64,000 bases of DNA from Andrena cerasifolii. Its lineage: Eukaryota > Arthropoda > Insecta > Hymenoptera > Andrenidae. The position numbers and the translations under genes were made by a program. The stretch covers positions 27,185,001 through 27,249,000 of the forward strand of contig NC_135119.1 in assembly GCF_050908995.1 (NCBI RefSeq), given 5' to 3'. Of this stretch, positions 49,601 to 61,125 are shown piece after piece. The notes beneath the pieces were generated by a model, which saw only the letters and a program-made list of their open reading frames with translations, had not been told where the DNA came from and made no database searches. Every line of letters starts with the position of its first letter. Within the stretch, counting starts at the first letter, position 1.

Positions 49601-50673
49601 TCCTGAATCTCGAAACGTCTTCCAACGTAGAAAATGTCGACTTGATCACGCCGCAAGTGAGTATCTCGTTAGATTTTAATCTTTTTCTTCGATGCTCTGA
49701 AATAATCGCTGGACATAACGGTGGAATAGAAACTTTAATACCTCGAAAAATAATTACTCAATATAACTTCATTTTTCTTTCGGCGGTGCCAGAGAGCATA
49801 AGGAACTCAACAATTCTTAAATTTGAATTTTTCTTCTGTCTCGCGCCGTTACAAAGTTACATTAACGAAACGGAAGCTAAGGGTTGATTCTACCAGAGTT
49901 GGGCATTATTCGAATAAAATTTGTTCGAAAAAAAAATTATTCGTCAATCTCGAACAACTTCGTTTTATCCGCAATTCTTATTCGAAATTATTCGAATAAA
50001 AATTGATGCCCAACTCTGGATTCCACCCGTTCGGAGTGAATTTCCGCGGAGAAATGAATTTCCTCTTCTCACACTCCACCGTGCTCTACATTCGCCCGAA
50101 CTTACATTGAAATCAGAATTTTCTCTTGCGACGCAGAATATTCGTCTAACAATTTTTCCGCGACCCCCTTGCGACATAAAGGTCCTAGGTATACTGCTGC
50201 GTGAAGTGGGATTTTAAAATGAACTGAAACGGTGTTTCGCGGGAGGTTGTGGAGTTCCCCAGCCGACAACGAGACCACCTCGTCGGCCAGGAAGAGGCGA
50301 AGTAATGAAACGGGATCGTGGAAAGTACTTCGGCAGCTTTTCCTTCTCCCTGCTCGCGCGGGGGAACACGCTCGCCTGCGGTTAACCGTCAAATCGACGG
50401 GCACGTCGCGCTCGGTTAGCCGCGCAGTGTCTCTGTACCGATTTCTTCCAGAAGCTCGCTGCCACGATCGAGGAGATCGATCTCGTGACACCGGCCAAGG
50501 ATGAGACGAGCCGTTTCATCGAGAGCGAGAGGAAAGTGTCCCACGAGGACGCCAACGGCCAGCACGGCAGGCCGCGCGGCTCCAAGATGAGGATGAGCAA
50601 GATGTCGCAAGTCGCGCCAGCTGGCTACGAGAGCGATCTCTCCGACGACTCCGACGAATTGGAGCTGGGGTAA
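34637..50673 (+). CDS. papi: Papi/TDRKH, KH-KH-Tudor piRNA factor
   Basis: Papi (vertebrate TDRKH) is a mitochondrial outer-membrane protein that binds PIWI proteins and supports 3'-end trimming of piRNAs. Eight exons (34637-34732, 34805-35213, 35296-35508, 35598-35761, 36592-36812, 48210-48390, 49366-49656, 50452-50673) join in phase to give 598 residues. Exon 1 is an N-terminal membrane anchor (LPILLGVSLTGVGIALIYLLY). Two KH domains follow with intact GRGG and GKGG loops (about residues 45-190). An extended Tudor domain runs about 295-428 (QIVAAKYNFDERWYRAEV, YFVDYGDHE, then VAQWKVLVAKV). The C-terminal part is Ser/Thr- and acid-rich. The 11.4 kb intron 36813-48209 holds a MATH-BTB gene on the other strand. 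Confidence 0.95.
35811..36525. mobile_element. 715-bp foldback in papi intron 4
   Basis: The ends AGGGTGTTTTAATTTT and its complement GAAACACCCTAA bound the element. The inner arms (36161-36209 and 36229-36280) are almost perfect around TTTAGGAGAAAAAGGAAC. Outer arms are more diverged. Confidence 0.75.
37052..39907 (-). CDS. MATH-BTB protein (SPOP-like), nested in papi intron
   Basis: MATH-BTB proteins such as SPOP are substrate adaptors for Cullin-3 ubiquitin ligases: MATH binds substrate and BTB binds Cul3. Five exons (39907-39730, 38825-38527, 38205-37951, 37549-37402, 37320-37052) join in phase and encode 382 residues, the SPOP size class. The N-terminal part reads as a diverged MATH domain (KYTWPIPNYKK, then WSLSIRFWKNP). 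The BTB core has IPVHSSIIAARSNVLAEMIL, an inserted polar loop, then GYMFSLELLGLSKEVAEELLRYIYSD. A BACK-like helical tail follows (LKELCERNLIETITSENIASRLLVAD). It is too diverged for me to name an orthologue. Confidence 0.85.
38984..39595 (+). repeat. Repeat family B, copy 2, with longer 18-nt array
   Basis: A body like that at 33150 (CAGGGACGGATTTGGAGG to about 39150) is followed by over twenty units of the type CAAAATTTGCTACTCCCC to 39580. It lies inside intron 1 of the nested MATH-BTB gene. A further partial, inverted relative of the body lies at 60405-60560. Confidence 0.85.
40853..41100 (+). repeat. Dispersed repeat family C, copy 2
   Basis: It starts AGGGCGTTCGCAGACTATTTT and ends CAACTGCCCCTTTTGG. 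It is the reverse-oriented relative of 26365-26622, with shared AAAGAAAAATAT and AGATCAGTTTTAAAAAATAAGCG-like words. Confidence 0.65.
41800..42490. mobile_element. Foldback element related to 62056-62631
   Basis: The arms share GACATCCAAGAAGC, ACCAAATGTTCTTTAA and TAAACGG/TTTATAATAAAAA words in inverted order. The right end reads CTAGATATAACCCCTGAA, close to the TATAACCCCTTAA end of the copy at 62056. The left terminal motif is not visible. Confidence 0.75.
42861..42890. repeat. CT dinucleotide microsatellite
   Basis: An uninterrupted run of about twelve CT units lies in a CpG-rich patch. It creates long Ser/Leu frames that I do not regard as genes. Confidence 0.9.
43466..43755. mobile_element. 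piggyBac-like foldback remnant
   Basis: TTAACCCTTCGTGGCCACA on the left is mirrored by GTGTGACCACGAAGGGTTGA on the right. The left flank is TTAA and the right is TTGA, consistent with one mutation in a TTAA duplication. Only the outer 16-20 bp match well. Confidence 0.5.
44326..44795. mobile_element. 470-bp foldback element
   Basis: AAGGGTCGGATGCAA with CTAGCGCTC at the left is mirrored by GAGCGCTAG and TTGCATCCGACCCTT at the right. The arms also share TCCAAACGCTAA. Confidence 0.8.
46530..46740. repeat. 30-bp minisatellite, about six units
   Basis: Units of the type GAAGCGATTCGAAACTTACG followed by TCACAGATTT repeat six times with variants. The 30-nt length keeps frames open, giving a ten-residue repeat on the minus strand. 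The start of the tract overlaps a partial family E copy (46428-46510). Confidence 0.9.
48860..49265. mobile_element. Foldback element in papi intron 6
   Basis: GGCCCGTCAGC/GCTGACGGGCC, GAGGTTCTTTAGAAC/GGTCTAAAGAACC and TTTGTATTAAATTATTTATGAT pairs fold about 49030. TTAAGGGGTTACATACG at 48769-48785 may be its original left end, related to the TTAA elements. Confidence 0.75.
49894..50018. mobile_element. 125-bp hAT-like MITE in papi intron 7
   Basis: The ends are CAGAGTTGGGCAT and its exact complement. The 8-bp flanks GATTCTAC (49886-49893) and GATTCCAC (50019-50026) differ at one base. The CAGAGTTGGGC terminus and 8-bp duplication are typical of hAT elements. Confidence 0.88.
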
Positions 50674-50754
50674 ATCCACCATGTTTCTCTTCCAAGGGGA
50701 CCCGTGCCATTGCCCCGTCTTGAATCACTTCAAGTGGCATTCGAATCTCAAGAA

Positions 50755-50975
50755 TCTTAAAAGGAGAATCCTATTTTTTGGGCTAAAAACGTAGAAAACT
50801 TTGTGAATTTTTTTTTAAGAAACTAGCGATTCGATTCATCTGAAATTTGGACCATGTTTTCTTCAAAGATGCACAAAAACGTGGTTCAAATTTCAGGCGA
50901 TTCGAATCGCTGGTTTCTTAAAATAAAAATTCCAAATTTTGCTATGATTTTAGCCTGAAAAATAGGATTCCCTTC
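50755..50975. mobile_element. Foldback just downstream of papi stop
   Basis: GAATCCTATTTTT, AAGAAACTAGCGATTCGA and TGAAATTTG each recur in inverted order around 50870. It begins 82 bp past the papi stop and may be part of the 3' UTR. Confidence 0.8.
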
Positions 50976-53900
50976 TTATGATGCTCGAAGTAGTTTGATT
51001 ACGTAGCGAGGCTGGACGCGAAGAGGGGGTTTTATACTGATGCTTGAAGTGGGATAGTGGCATGGTCGAGCGATGACAGATATTAAGTATTTTTTTAATT
51101 GCATTTCCACTTGTCTCGCGTGCAAACAGCAACGTGGGCTTGAAGTTAGTATTATGCAGAGTGTACTTGAAGTGCTCTTCAGGCTGGACGATTGGTCTGA
51201 AATAAGATTCCTTTGCCACGAATTCCTTTGCCTCGACGATTTTAATCAATTATTAAACATGAGCATCTCGACTTGGTCGATTTCGAGAATTCTTTTTAGT
51301 GATTGTTGAATTCTGTGGCGAGCGAAATTTTGTTCCAGGTCAATTGTTCAGCCTGCGGTGAATGAATATTGTTTATTTTTCCTTTTTATTAAACGATCGT
51401 GCTACTGCCCCACGCTAAATATGAATATAGCATTATTTTTTTACGAAGGCCAAGGGTCATGGGTCTCCTTAAGTATTTCGACACCTTCGCGGTTGTTCGC
51501 TCAGTTATCTGTACGTAACTCGAGATAACACTTCGGTATTATGCATAGTATCAGAGTCTTTGTTCGGAGATGAAAATAACGTAACAGAAGCTGTACGATA
51601 GGCTAATTCCTCCAACCTGCTCCATGTGCTTTCGCAGTTTTCCAGCGTACAACGATACAATTTGACCCGATCTTCGATTAGAACTTGAAGAGTTATAGTT
51701 TTTTATCACGATATGACCACGCGAGGATAGATTCGTAATAGAGTGGTGTGCAAAAATTTCTAAATATAGGAGCTCGTATTTCTTTTCGAGAAGGGAAAAG
51801 TCACACGAATTTTAAATAATTAATATAAGCTAACACTTAAAAATACGATGAGAAGGACAGACAGACGTAGATGTAGAGAATATTTCTTTTATTTCCGGGA
51901 GTATCGGCAAGTTTTAAGAAAATTTTAGTATTTAGCATCGCGATTATAAAAATGCTAAATTTATTTGGACACCAGATTCGTTAAATAGAAATTGTGATAT
52001 GATGATAATTCGATATATTGCGGCGATATTTATTTATGGTGTGTGACGTAAAAAGGTCATTTTGCAGTTACAAAATAGAAATTATAATTTGCAAAAAATT
52101 ACTGTATTGGAATTAATTTCTAAATATTATCTTATTCACTTCAATTTATTTAGATACCTCTCGAATTAAACCATAATACTTGTTGGACGTAGTTCCTTAA
52201 CACATTTAAAATTGAATATTGTTAATAGGCGCACTTCAAAATGTCCTCCAAAGAATGGTAACAAGTGTCCTTTACCTAAATCTGTATTTCCTTCTCACGA
52301 TATTTTCATCGTGTATTATTTAAAATTCGATTCCCGCCTCTGAAGATCAAAGCAGAAAAGTGTAACCGCTTCCAGAAACTTTCGCACGCTACTGTGATAA
52401 TATTATCAGTAATTTATATAGATTTAACACGAAACCCCAAACAAGCTACATCTGTAACGCTTTTATGTACCGCGAGTGATTTTGATCAGCGAACGCATTT
52501 TCTATTGCATCCGCAGGTTTTTCAATATCAAGTGCAAAAAAGTGATAGTCAACGTCCTAGATCTGGAGACTCGCAAAAGCAACAAAATTCTGAACAAAGA
52601 AACTCTTAAAAGCCGATTAAAAATGGGCCCCTAATTCTTGCAAAATTAAACAAACTTTACAATTCAACAAAACTCTTCATGAAACGTCTGAAATTACCAC
52701 AACCCACCAAGTAGTTTTAATACACCAAAAATACCACAACCTTTCAACCAAAACAAAATCTTTCGAATTGATCAAAAATCACTCGATGGTGGACTTGGGC
52801 AGGCTTCGACACATGTAAACAATCCGCAATCAGAACTGTCTCGATCAGCTTCGACGAGTAACGCTCGCGATGAAATTCACGCAACGGGAACTTTGCGAAC
52901 AAAGTCCATTAAGAAAGGAGAGAACAGTTGTGACTCGAACCACTCGACAGACACCTGCTTGCTCTTCCAGATAGTCGCGTAGGTAGCCATTGTCCCCTTC
53001 GACGCACCGTACGCTATCAAAAGTATGCTCAACGTGAAATGGAACTGTGTGCCTTAAAAGCAGCTTCGTATACTTGGATCCCCTCGAAGCAGCGTGTAAA
53101 GAGAGCGTCGCGAGTATCAGCGTGCGAAGATCACAAGTAGATGTATATTTTTATAAAACCGACCGATTGTAAAGCTAGCTCGCGGCTACCAAGCGGCAAG
53201 GACCATTTTTGTTGAATTCGAATGAGGCGTTTGTTGTGCGCGCAGAGCGTTGGATGTTTATTGTTGCTTTCATAGTTGATACCTTCCCTCTGGGGTTTGT
53301 TTAATTCGTTAAGCGCTACCACGGGTGGCTGGCCATAGGCGTTAGCGATCGCGACGCGCGGTAAAGTATTTAGATGTTTGAGAGCTCCGCAGAGGCTTCG
53401 TTTCTCAGTATGTTTTTCTATGTAAGCGTCGTCGCAATGTGCTCGAACGGCGTGATTGGCTAGAAGGGCCATCGCGTTCGAAATTGTGCGACGCAAGTAA
53501 GATTATTATTAATAAAAACGATCGCTGCCTGTATTCTCTGTCTGCTCGATGGCACCTTAAATCACCACTTCCCTGTCATGGATTGCGACGCAAGCCGAAA
53601 GATCTCGCGGAGCTTCTTGTGGACGGGTAAAAGTCGAAAGCGAGCGGACGGGCGCAAAAACAAGGGGACAAAGCCCTCGAGTCGGAGGAAGGAGCGATGC
53701 AAGAAGCTACTGTGCTGGAACGGTGGGTAAACTTTGAGCGTTCGAGCGGCAATCGATTTGCATTTCAATCTTCTGGGAATGTACTTTCTTCAGATTTATG
53801 CAAATGCGTCTATTCTCTTCCTTCACCAGAATATGGGAGAAGATTTCTTTTAGCTTGTTTGTCACTGGCGAAAAATATGAGAATGTTACAAGTCCCTCTA

Positions 53901-54290
53901 AATAATTATTCAGGGGTTATTTGGACTTCAAACGTGATTGAAGTCGAATGTTGGAACTACTTTAATTATTACTAGTTTGAGGAATCAAGTTTCCCTCCTG
54001 GGAGTATGCAAACGGTCATTCCGCAAAATGACAAAATCGATGCGCAATTCTGCGTGACGGAGGAACGTGATTCCCTGGGTGGCACTCCAACAGAAGCCGG
54101 GTATGGCGACTTTTTAAAGGAGAAAAACCCGATAATTTTCGCGTTCCTCGGTCGCGGCAGCATTAACGACAGGACAATTGGCCTGGAATAGGGTAAACAG
54201 CTGGTAAAAGAGTACCGAGAGTAATTGCTGTCGCCTGGAAGCAGGCGGTGCTCGGTGATCGGAAAGACTAGAAAGCTGCGGCCAAGCGAA
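50976..54290. other. Spacer between papi and the secreted-peptide gene
   Basis: I see no convincing gene. The sequence is AT-rich with somewhat higher GC from 53000 to 54290. Short open frames (for example 52394-52609 and 53131-53496) show no family resemblance. Confidence 0.5.
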
Positions 54291-54335
54291 ACCGTATAAA
54301 ACCACGCTAACGCGACCCTCGCTCATCAGTTCGAC
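54290..54335 (+). promoter_or_regulatory. TATA/initiator core promoter
   Basis: TATAAAA at 54294-54300 is followed about 30 bp downstream by TCAGTTC (54326-54332), a textbook arthropod initiator. The ATG of the secreted-peptide gene follows at 54386, leaving a leader of about 58 nt. Confidence 0.7.
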
Positions 54336-54385
54336 GAATAAATCTCTGTAAACTAGCGTCCAGCACGACGATCGACAAATCGACG

Positions 54386-57300
54386 ATGAGTAACCTGGTA
54401 ATTCTAACTACTTCTTTCTCTTTTCTTTGCAATTCGTTTACAAGGCTTTATTTAAGCTGGTGCGTGTGAATTTGCTGTTTCGCGTTTTGAGAAATGTCGC
54501 AGCAACTCAAAGAAATTAAATAGAATACATTAAATAGTTAAGAAGCAGAAGTTTGAATGGGAATATTTTCTGCTTTTTAACTATTTTATTTATTTGAATT
54601 CTTTGAGTGTTTAATTCCTGAATTGAGTTTCAGTTCTTAGGGAAGTTTGAACGGAAATATTTTCTGCTTCTTAACTATTTTATTTCTTTGAGCTTCTGCG
54701 ACTTTTACCGAGTTATTATATCGAGTTAATTTCATACGCACCAACCAAATACTTTGGCTGGCCCTGGGTCAAGGCAACAAAAAGTTAAAGTGCAGTTTAG
54801 TATAACACTCGTGGGGAATGTAACTCGTGGCACCACTTAAAGGGGTAATTTCTGGTGCAAAAGTAAGTTTAGGATGGAAGTAAATGTTTTTCTCAGGGAA
54901 TTGTATTTTGGGAAAAATAGAAGGTGAACAAGTGGAAACTTTGGGAAATACTAAGCTAGAAAATTGAAGAAGTCGAAGGCACTCGTGATTCATAATCGAG
55001 AGATTTTAAACGTTCGAGTGAACATGCGTAATCATTGATTAAATTATTTGGAAATTCTTCGGAAATAAATTATTCGAAGTTTGTACAATTGCACTAAACT
55101 ACAACTGCAAAATTTCTATCAAATTGACGCGAAGCTCGTGTACACAGTTGCAATTAAAGGGCAAGTAGAAGAAGCCCATATCTGGTCGGACATTTCTTGT
55201 TATTTCGTTTAGTTAATTATTTCGTCACAAATTTACATTATCACGCGTGAATAAATTAACGTTGCGTTTAATGGACGTGTGGAAGCGTACGAAAGTTCAC
55301 CTCTAGAATTCTTCTAAATTTCATTAAATATGAAAAAAGCACTTTCTCTAATTTTCTGTATTATGGTTTTGATTAAACGTAAGATAATATGACGGAGACG
55401 AAGCCGCTGTCCGACGCTTTTACATCGAACAGAACAAACTCTAATTGGCCCCATTAGTTCAACAGCTAATCGCCGGATGAAGTTATTCGCGGTACGTGGA
55501 CGATATCGTGCTCTTAAACTGCAGATACCAGTTAATTGGTACGTCGTGAAATAATTAGCGAGCGGGCAAAACACGGTTGATCGATTTAACGACTGACAGC
55601 GAACGTCAGCCAGGATGTCATCTCGCGTGTTTTTGCTACTGACAATCATCGCTGTATAACGCGGCTCCTATTGTGCACGACCGACAGGGGGAAACTGAAG
55701 ATTCCTTCTTCTGAAAGTACCCTTCGATCACGATATTCTTTCGTCAAGAACCATGACGCGTGAAACTCGAATGGTTAATTAAATTAATTAAATTTTCCAA
55801 ACGATGTGGCTCGAATTAAAAAATTTTATAAGGGAGGTCGTTCCGCACGAAATCCGTAAAGAGGACAAATAGAGCTATACCTCATTTTTTTCTAATTTTT
55901 AAATAGTGCCTTGCTATTATAAAATTGCATTTGTTCAGAACAATTGCAAAATAAATGGTAAAGAATTTGTTTCTTTTAAGTGAAATAATTTTTATTAGGT
56001 GCTCTTATGTCTCCACTGTAAGCACGTCAAAGCTCATTTTTATCAATTTATAAATCATTGTTATAATTTATTGGAGAAAAGGTCAGCGCTATTTTTCAAA
56101 GAGGTGTAAGACCCAGTTTTTATAATTTTGAAAAATCCTTCGAGATACATTCATATATCACTAAATACTACAACGTATCCAAGCTTCAGCAAAATTCGAA
56201 ATGTTAGTCCAAAATGTTTCCAAATTCGCGTTGAATGACTCAATGGTGAAAATCACGTTTCATTGCGCGATTCAGAGACACCCTTCTGTCAATTTTAATA
56301 ATTTTCAGAAAAGCAGAAAACTTTGAGTTTTCCTTTTCACTCACTTTGTGTCCCAAAGCGCCCGCACGTTAATAAACACAGTAGTGTTACCATTTTTTAA
56401 AAAATCTAATCAATTTTCGCAACTTTCACAATTTCCGAGAATTTTCCAAGCTTCGTGATCCTCTTTTCATTAATCGTATTGTATCACAGCTGTGCACAGG
56501 AGGTACGTTTGTCCCAGCGAATAATTCGACCCGTATTGTGTCCAATTTCAGCACGGTTGAATCCCAGATACACCGCGAATAAATACTAGGGAGCTTAATT
56601 GCAATTTCCCCGTTGAGTTCGTCCAAGGGTGGCTCTTCGTGATTACGTCCCTTTGCCTTGTCCTTTTCGACGTATCTCCTAGAAGATCGGATACTTAAAC
56701 ATCCTTGGCCTCGAGGACCTCGTTAAAATTCGTCGTACCATTAGTAAAAAAAAAAAATAAAAATAAAATATCGTCTTTTCGTTGCGCTGTTATCATTGTC
56801 GTTGGATTTTTTCCATGAATATTTAAAGTAATTTGCGTTATACTTCAATTGTGTATGATCGTTATTCTATAGCAATTTTATTTATTTCTCAACGAGATTC
56901 CCTATTCAGATTAAATCTGCTCCCCGTGATTTTTGGTACCGCTCCGGAGGTAATCATTTAAAAGTTAAACGTCTTCCGGCTCAAAGGTACCCTTCATCCC
57001 CGAGGGCGGTCGACGAGGGGAATATTTACCCTTTAAGGGATACCCTCGTCTAGCAAGAAAACGACTAGAAAGCAACGTGCCGTGAAATACATGGTCAACG
57101 GTGGTTTATTTGACATGGTTTAATGGGAATTACGAGCAGCCAGCATTGACAGATGGACGACTCGAATCGTGAACAAAGGTGGCGGTCAGCAGCCGTGACG
57201 ATCCGCGTCTCTAAAGAAAACGCCGACAATAGAAACGGGAACATTCTGACGCGAATGTTCCAGAGGGCAATGTTAACCCTGCTACGGTCCTCGTTTCAAC

Positions 57301-58310
57301 TTGCGTTTAAAGACTCTGCGTCGAAAATGACTCCAATACACGAACTCGTGTTTTTAACAAAAGGGACACCGTTTAAAACAGAATAACTATTTTAAATTTT
57401 TTTTGAAAAGCTAGAAGGATTAGTTTACTAGGTCACGTGTTTCATCGTTTTGAAAAAAATTGCAATTGGCCGGAACAGCGAAGAAAATAGTGGAAGTCGC
57501 TTTTTCCCGTTTTTTATCCGAGCCCGTAATGAAAATTTAAAAATCCCCTTTATAGATTTAAGTAACTTATACAGATGCTAAAATTTTCATCACATAAAAT
57601 CACCTCGAAGAATGGCCCCGAAATCCAAGATCTTGCGTTTTTTTTTAATAAAAAGAAAGAACAGTAATAACAGTCAAAGACGCGAAAAATGGTTTCATCA
57701 AATAATCGCTTCATCCACACCAAAACTTTACGAATTTTTTCTAAGCAATCGACGCGTTTGCAGCATATGGTGTTCCTTTTAAGCTTGTTCTCCTTTCAGC
57801 AAGCAGAATATATGAATTACCATTAATTTTCAATATCTTTTTTACAAATCTCCACCCATCCAGAGCTGCATACCCCCGATCCACCCCAGAAGCAGTGACC
57901 ATCGCTTTTTGACCAGCCTGTATATAATAATTTTTCAAGCGTGACGGCTTCGTGGGCCTTTAAACGCTCAATTGCCAAGGCGATGGTGGTTAAAACATCC
58001 GGTTGCGCTATTTCAGAGCGTAACACTGATTCTTTTGTGCGGGGTCTACGGTGCTTTCGCTGGTCGTCGTTACATCGCCATACCGGTGGACGGGATCGAC
58101 GTGATCGAGCTGAGCCCGATCGCCCTGCCAAGAATCCCGCGGCAGGCAGACGGCCTCGTGCCCCTAGCGCTCTCCAGCATTCGCCAGGAGGAACCGGAGA
58201 GCCGGCGCCTGGAGCGATCCAACCCCGTTCTGGATTACGTGGACTTCGGCGGACAAACTGGCTCGAACGGAGCTTTCAGCTGGTACGCTGACTACCCGGC
58301 GCATCACTGA
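54386..58310 (+). CDS. Small secreted peptide precursor, family not recognised
   Basis: Two exons, 54386-54397 and 58017-58310, join in phase to give 101 residues. Exon 1 encodes only MSNL. The start of exon 2 completes a signal peptide (SVTLILLCGVYGAFA, likely cut after A19). The remaining 82 residues have no cysteine. Possible processing sites are R21-R22 and R67-R68; single arginines occur at 43, 46, 60 and 71. The C-terminus is aromatic and Gly-rich (NGAFSWYADYPAHH), with no amidation signal. The promoter and tiny first exon followed by a long intron resemble insect neuropeptide or cuticle/secretory genes. I do not recognise the family; a peptide hormone precursor, a cuticle-associated peptide or another secreted factor are all possible. 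Confidence 0.72.
54500..54705. mobile_element. Foldback element
   Basis: CGCAGCAACTCAAAGAAATTAAATAG and TTAAGAAGCAGAA-type words at the left are mirrored at the right (TTCTGCTTCTTAACTATTTT, CTTTGAGCTTCTGCG). A second inner copy of TTTTCTGCTT makes the fold partly tandem. Confidence 0.7.
57395..57600 (+). repeat. Dispersed repeat family A, copy 3 (truncated)
   Basis: It shares GAAAAGCTAGAAGGATTAGTTT and TCGTTTTGAAAAAAAT with copy 1. Both ends are truncated. Confidence 0.7.
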
Positions 58311-59030
58311 CGATTTCCATGGGGGAAGGGTTGATAGTGCGCCGCGATCGATCCTGCCGACCAGCGCATTCGGAGTTCTGTCGCACGGCCTTAATTCGCG
58401 AACAACGTCGGCGATTAATTGGATATACGGAATTAATCGCCGCTCCGTAGAAGCGCTTTGTTCGGGGGTGTTGCGACGCTGCAAGGGTCGCGGGGAGTGA
58501 AAACGACAGCGTGCTTGAATATTGCGACCCCTGGTTTGGGGGAGCGTAGCTCAGACACGCTTCAGCAGGTCCCGCTTCGGCCCTGCAGGCAAAATTAGGC
58601 AGGTGCCTAGGGCGTGAACTTGAGTAGGGGCCTAAAATGGTCATTGTTGGCATTTTTTGAAAATAAAGCTTCGAATGAAATATTACATGTTGGGTTTTCG
58701 ATTAAGGTTACATCGTCGAAGAGGTGGACTAGATTCCATAATAATTAATAAATAATAAGAAAGGATCGATATAAAAAAAATATTTTCTACAAGTTTAAAG
58801 ATGCCTCTTAATATCCCAAAAGAGTTTAATCCAATATGACCAACAGTTTTTTTAAAAAAAAAATCTTAAATATCAGTTACTTTTGAGGATATTACACGAG
58901 AATCCCCTCTTAATGTCGCCTGCAGACATAAATTAATAAACCACCAAGTGGTTAACACCGAAGATAACAATCTTCCCATCATTGCTAACAGCTGCGCCGG
59001 ACCATGCCCAGGTCCCACAGCTGGTAGCCC

Positions 59031-59526
59031 CAGGGCCCGATCTCGGGGGCGCAAGCAGGGCAACTGGCCAGAAAAGAAAGGCAGAGATAATTAAAATCAA
59101 TAAAAACCAATGGAAAAGTGAAACTTCTCCAAGAAGCAGCCAAAACGAAGGTAATATATGTTTGCATTTAGTATGAAACTTATAAATTGTTTTTAAATCA
59201 CCCATATAATTACTATTACACTGTGGAATCTTGCATTTTCCCCCGCTTCTTATATTTATTTCCCTTCAATCGTTAAATCCCTTTTTTTAAATTAACAAAA
59301 CTAGGCACCTGTATATATTTTATTTTGTTTCGTTACGAATTTTTTATATATATGAAATTTTTCATCAAATAAAAGGCTCTCGTTATTCAGCAACTACCCA
59401 CAAAGAAATTTCACTCACCGTGAAAAATTATATTTTAAAATGATTATTTATAATTAAATATAAAGGGCGGCAAAAATCACGTTTGCCCAGAGTGGCGGAA
59501 GAACTACCTATTTAGATCGGGCCCTG
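59031..59526 (+). mobile_element. Repeat family D, full copy with hAT-like ends
   Basis: CAGGGCCCGATCT at the left is mirrored by AGATCGGGCCCTG at the right, 496 bp apart. The interior matches 31781-32086. Flanking octamers GGTAGCCC and AGTAGCGC agree at six of eight positions, a decayed 8-bp duplication at best. Confidence 0.65.
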
Positions 59527-60584
59527 AGTAGCGCACACCTACCGCCAGTGCCAGCAGTGAAAGAACAAAGGGTTAGCCGTCGACACCCTCCACTTCGTTA
59601 CACCCACATAGCGGAGGGGGATTGCAGCAACGCCCGTTTAGAGTAATAATAGCTTTATTTCTCGGTATATCCACCATACCAATCCGTTACAATACAGTAA
59701 ATAGCGAGAGGACGATAGAGTGCGCCTCCTCTGCGTGTTCTTTTTAATATCTATCATATTAGTTTGTTAGGTACAACGATAACAATCTCGTCGGGGCGAG
59801 CATCGATCCTCGCCCGTTACTCGCAATTAATTCAATCGGGCCGGGCCAATTCCGCCGAATCACGGAATCTTCGAGTGCGCCCATCGTATATCCCGCATCC
59901 GCGAACGGCCGAGGAACGATAGTGAACGATAGGATCAATCGAACGCTCGTTATTATCCTCGTCACGCTCCCCCGCTATCGATCCCCGACCTTTTCGTACT
60001 CGCTCGTTCTTTTCACGCTCGCCGAGATTTCTTCGGGACAGAAAGACAACGCGCGCCGTCGCGAGCGCGATCATCGCCTCGCGACGCACCGTCCCTTCGG
60101 TCGCCGACGGTTTCGTTCGGCTAACCGACTTCACTAGCTGGCGCTGCGTACACTCCCGCCTATAAGCGTCGCGCGAGACAGAACGCGGTGTCGCTGGCTC
60201 GCTGGTAAAACCGATCGAGTGTACTACTTACTTTGCACTGCGTCATAAAATCCTTAAAGATTAAAGGAATTCTTTCCTAAGCTTTTTACAACAATGGATT
60301 ATAATCCACATGAAGAAAAACTGATGCATGTTGATATAGCTTTCAATTATTCTCATCGATAATAGTAGCTAGATTTTGGTTCGAAAATAAAACGGAGGAT
60401 GATTTTTAAACAGAAAGGCTTGAGACAACTTCAAGTAAATTATTCGCTTTCTTTTCCTGTAGCAGATTAGCAATAGCTCATATGTTAGTTGTAGTGATTT
60501 CATTTCAAAATCTTCTCAACTCTTTTAAATTAAAAGATTAGATGATATTTCGCAGGAAGGGCGGTAGACGCTGTGGTGGTAGGG

Positions 60585-61125
60585 GTGAGTTTGAAGCTAA
60601 TTTTTAAATTTTCGAAACTCGTGTCCGAAATTTTGTAAGGCTTCGAAACTCGAAACTCTCGAAACTTGAAATGCGGATTCTGTTTTGTAAGGGGAATATT
60701 ATTATTTTTTGTATTATTATTATTATTATTATTATTGATATTACCGACTGAAACCCTTTAGTGCACAGAATACAGTGTGGTTGAAATTAAATTAAATAAT
60801 ATACTACAGTAATAAAAGTACAAACCACCCATTTCTTCTATTCAAAATATTATTATTATTATTATTCTTATTTCGAACAGAGAATAGAATAGCTTGCTTT
60901 AAAAACTAAGGTCAACAAATTTTTAGCATAAATTATGGTCAGTATAAAGTATGCTCTATTGGTCATAATTAGAAAAAAAAAGACAAACAAAAATATAACA
61001 ATATTCTTACAAAATATTCTTATCCGACTTTCGAGAATTTCGAATCACGCGAAAGTGCAAAATTTCGAATTCTTGAAATTCGAAACTTTCTTGGATTTCT
61101 CGAAACCTTAGAACCCATTCCTACT
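60585..61125. mobile_element. Foldback MITE family E, copy 4
   Basis: TAGGGGTGAGTTTGAAGC at the left and GAACCCATTCCTA at the right are the degenerate ends. The left 120 bp matches 13544 closely (GTAAGGCTTCGAAACTCGAA). The interior is expanded by ATT trinucleotide runs at 60713-60735 and 60848-60868. Confidence 0.75.

Larger units (their letters stand above)
54398..58016. other. 3.6 kb intron of the secreted-peptide gene
   Basis: It contains a foldback at 54500-54705, a repeat A fragment (57395-57600) and a CpG-richer patch near 56950-57360. No nested coding sequence was recognised. Confidence 0.55.

Noticed and set aside
53131..53496. 121-codon minus-strand open frame
   Set aside because: No domain, signal peptide or splice-site support was found.
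57972..58310. Intron-less reading of the secreted peptide starting near 57972
   Set aside because: It needs a TTG start and extra residues before the signal peptide; the acceptor at 58016 and exon 1 at 54386 explain it better.
59922..60137. Arg-rich open frames on both strands in a CpG-rich patch
   Set aside because: Low complexity with no conserved motif; more likely a promoter-like CpG patch.
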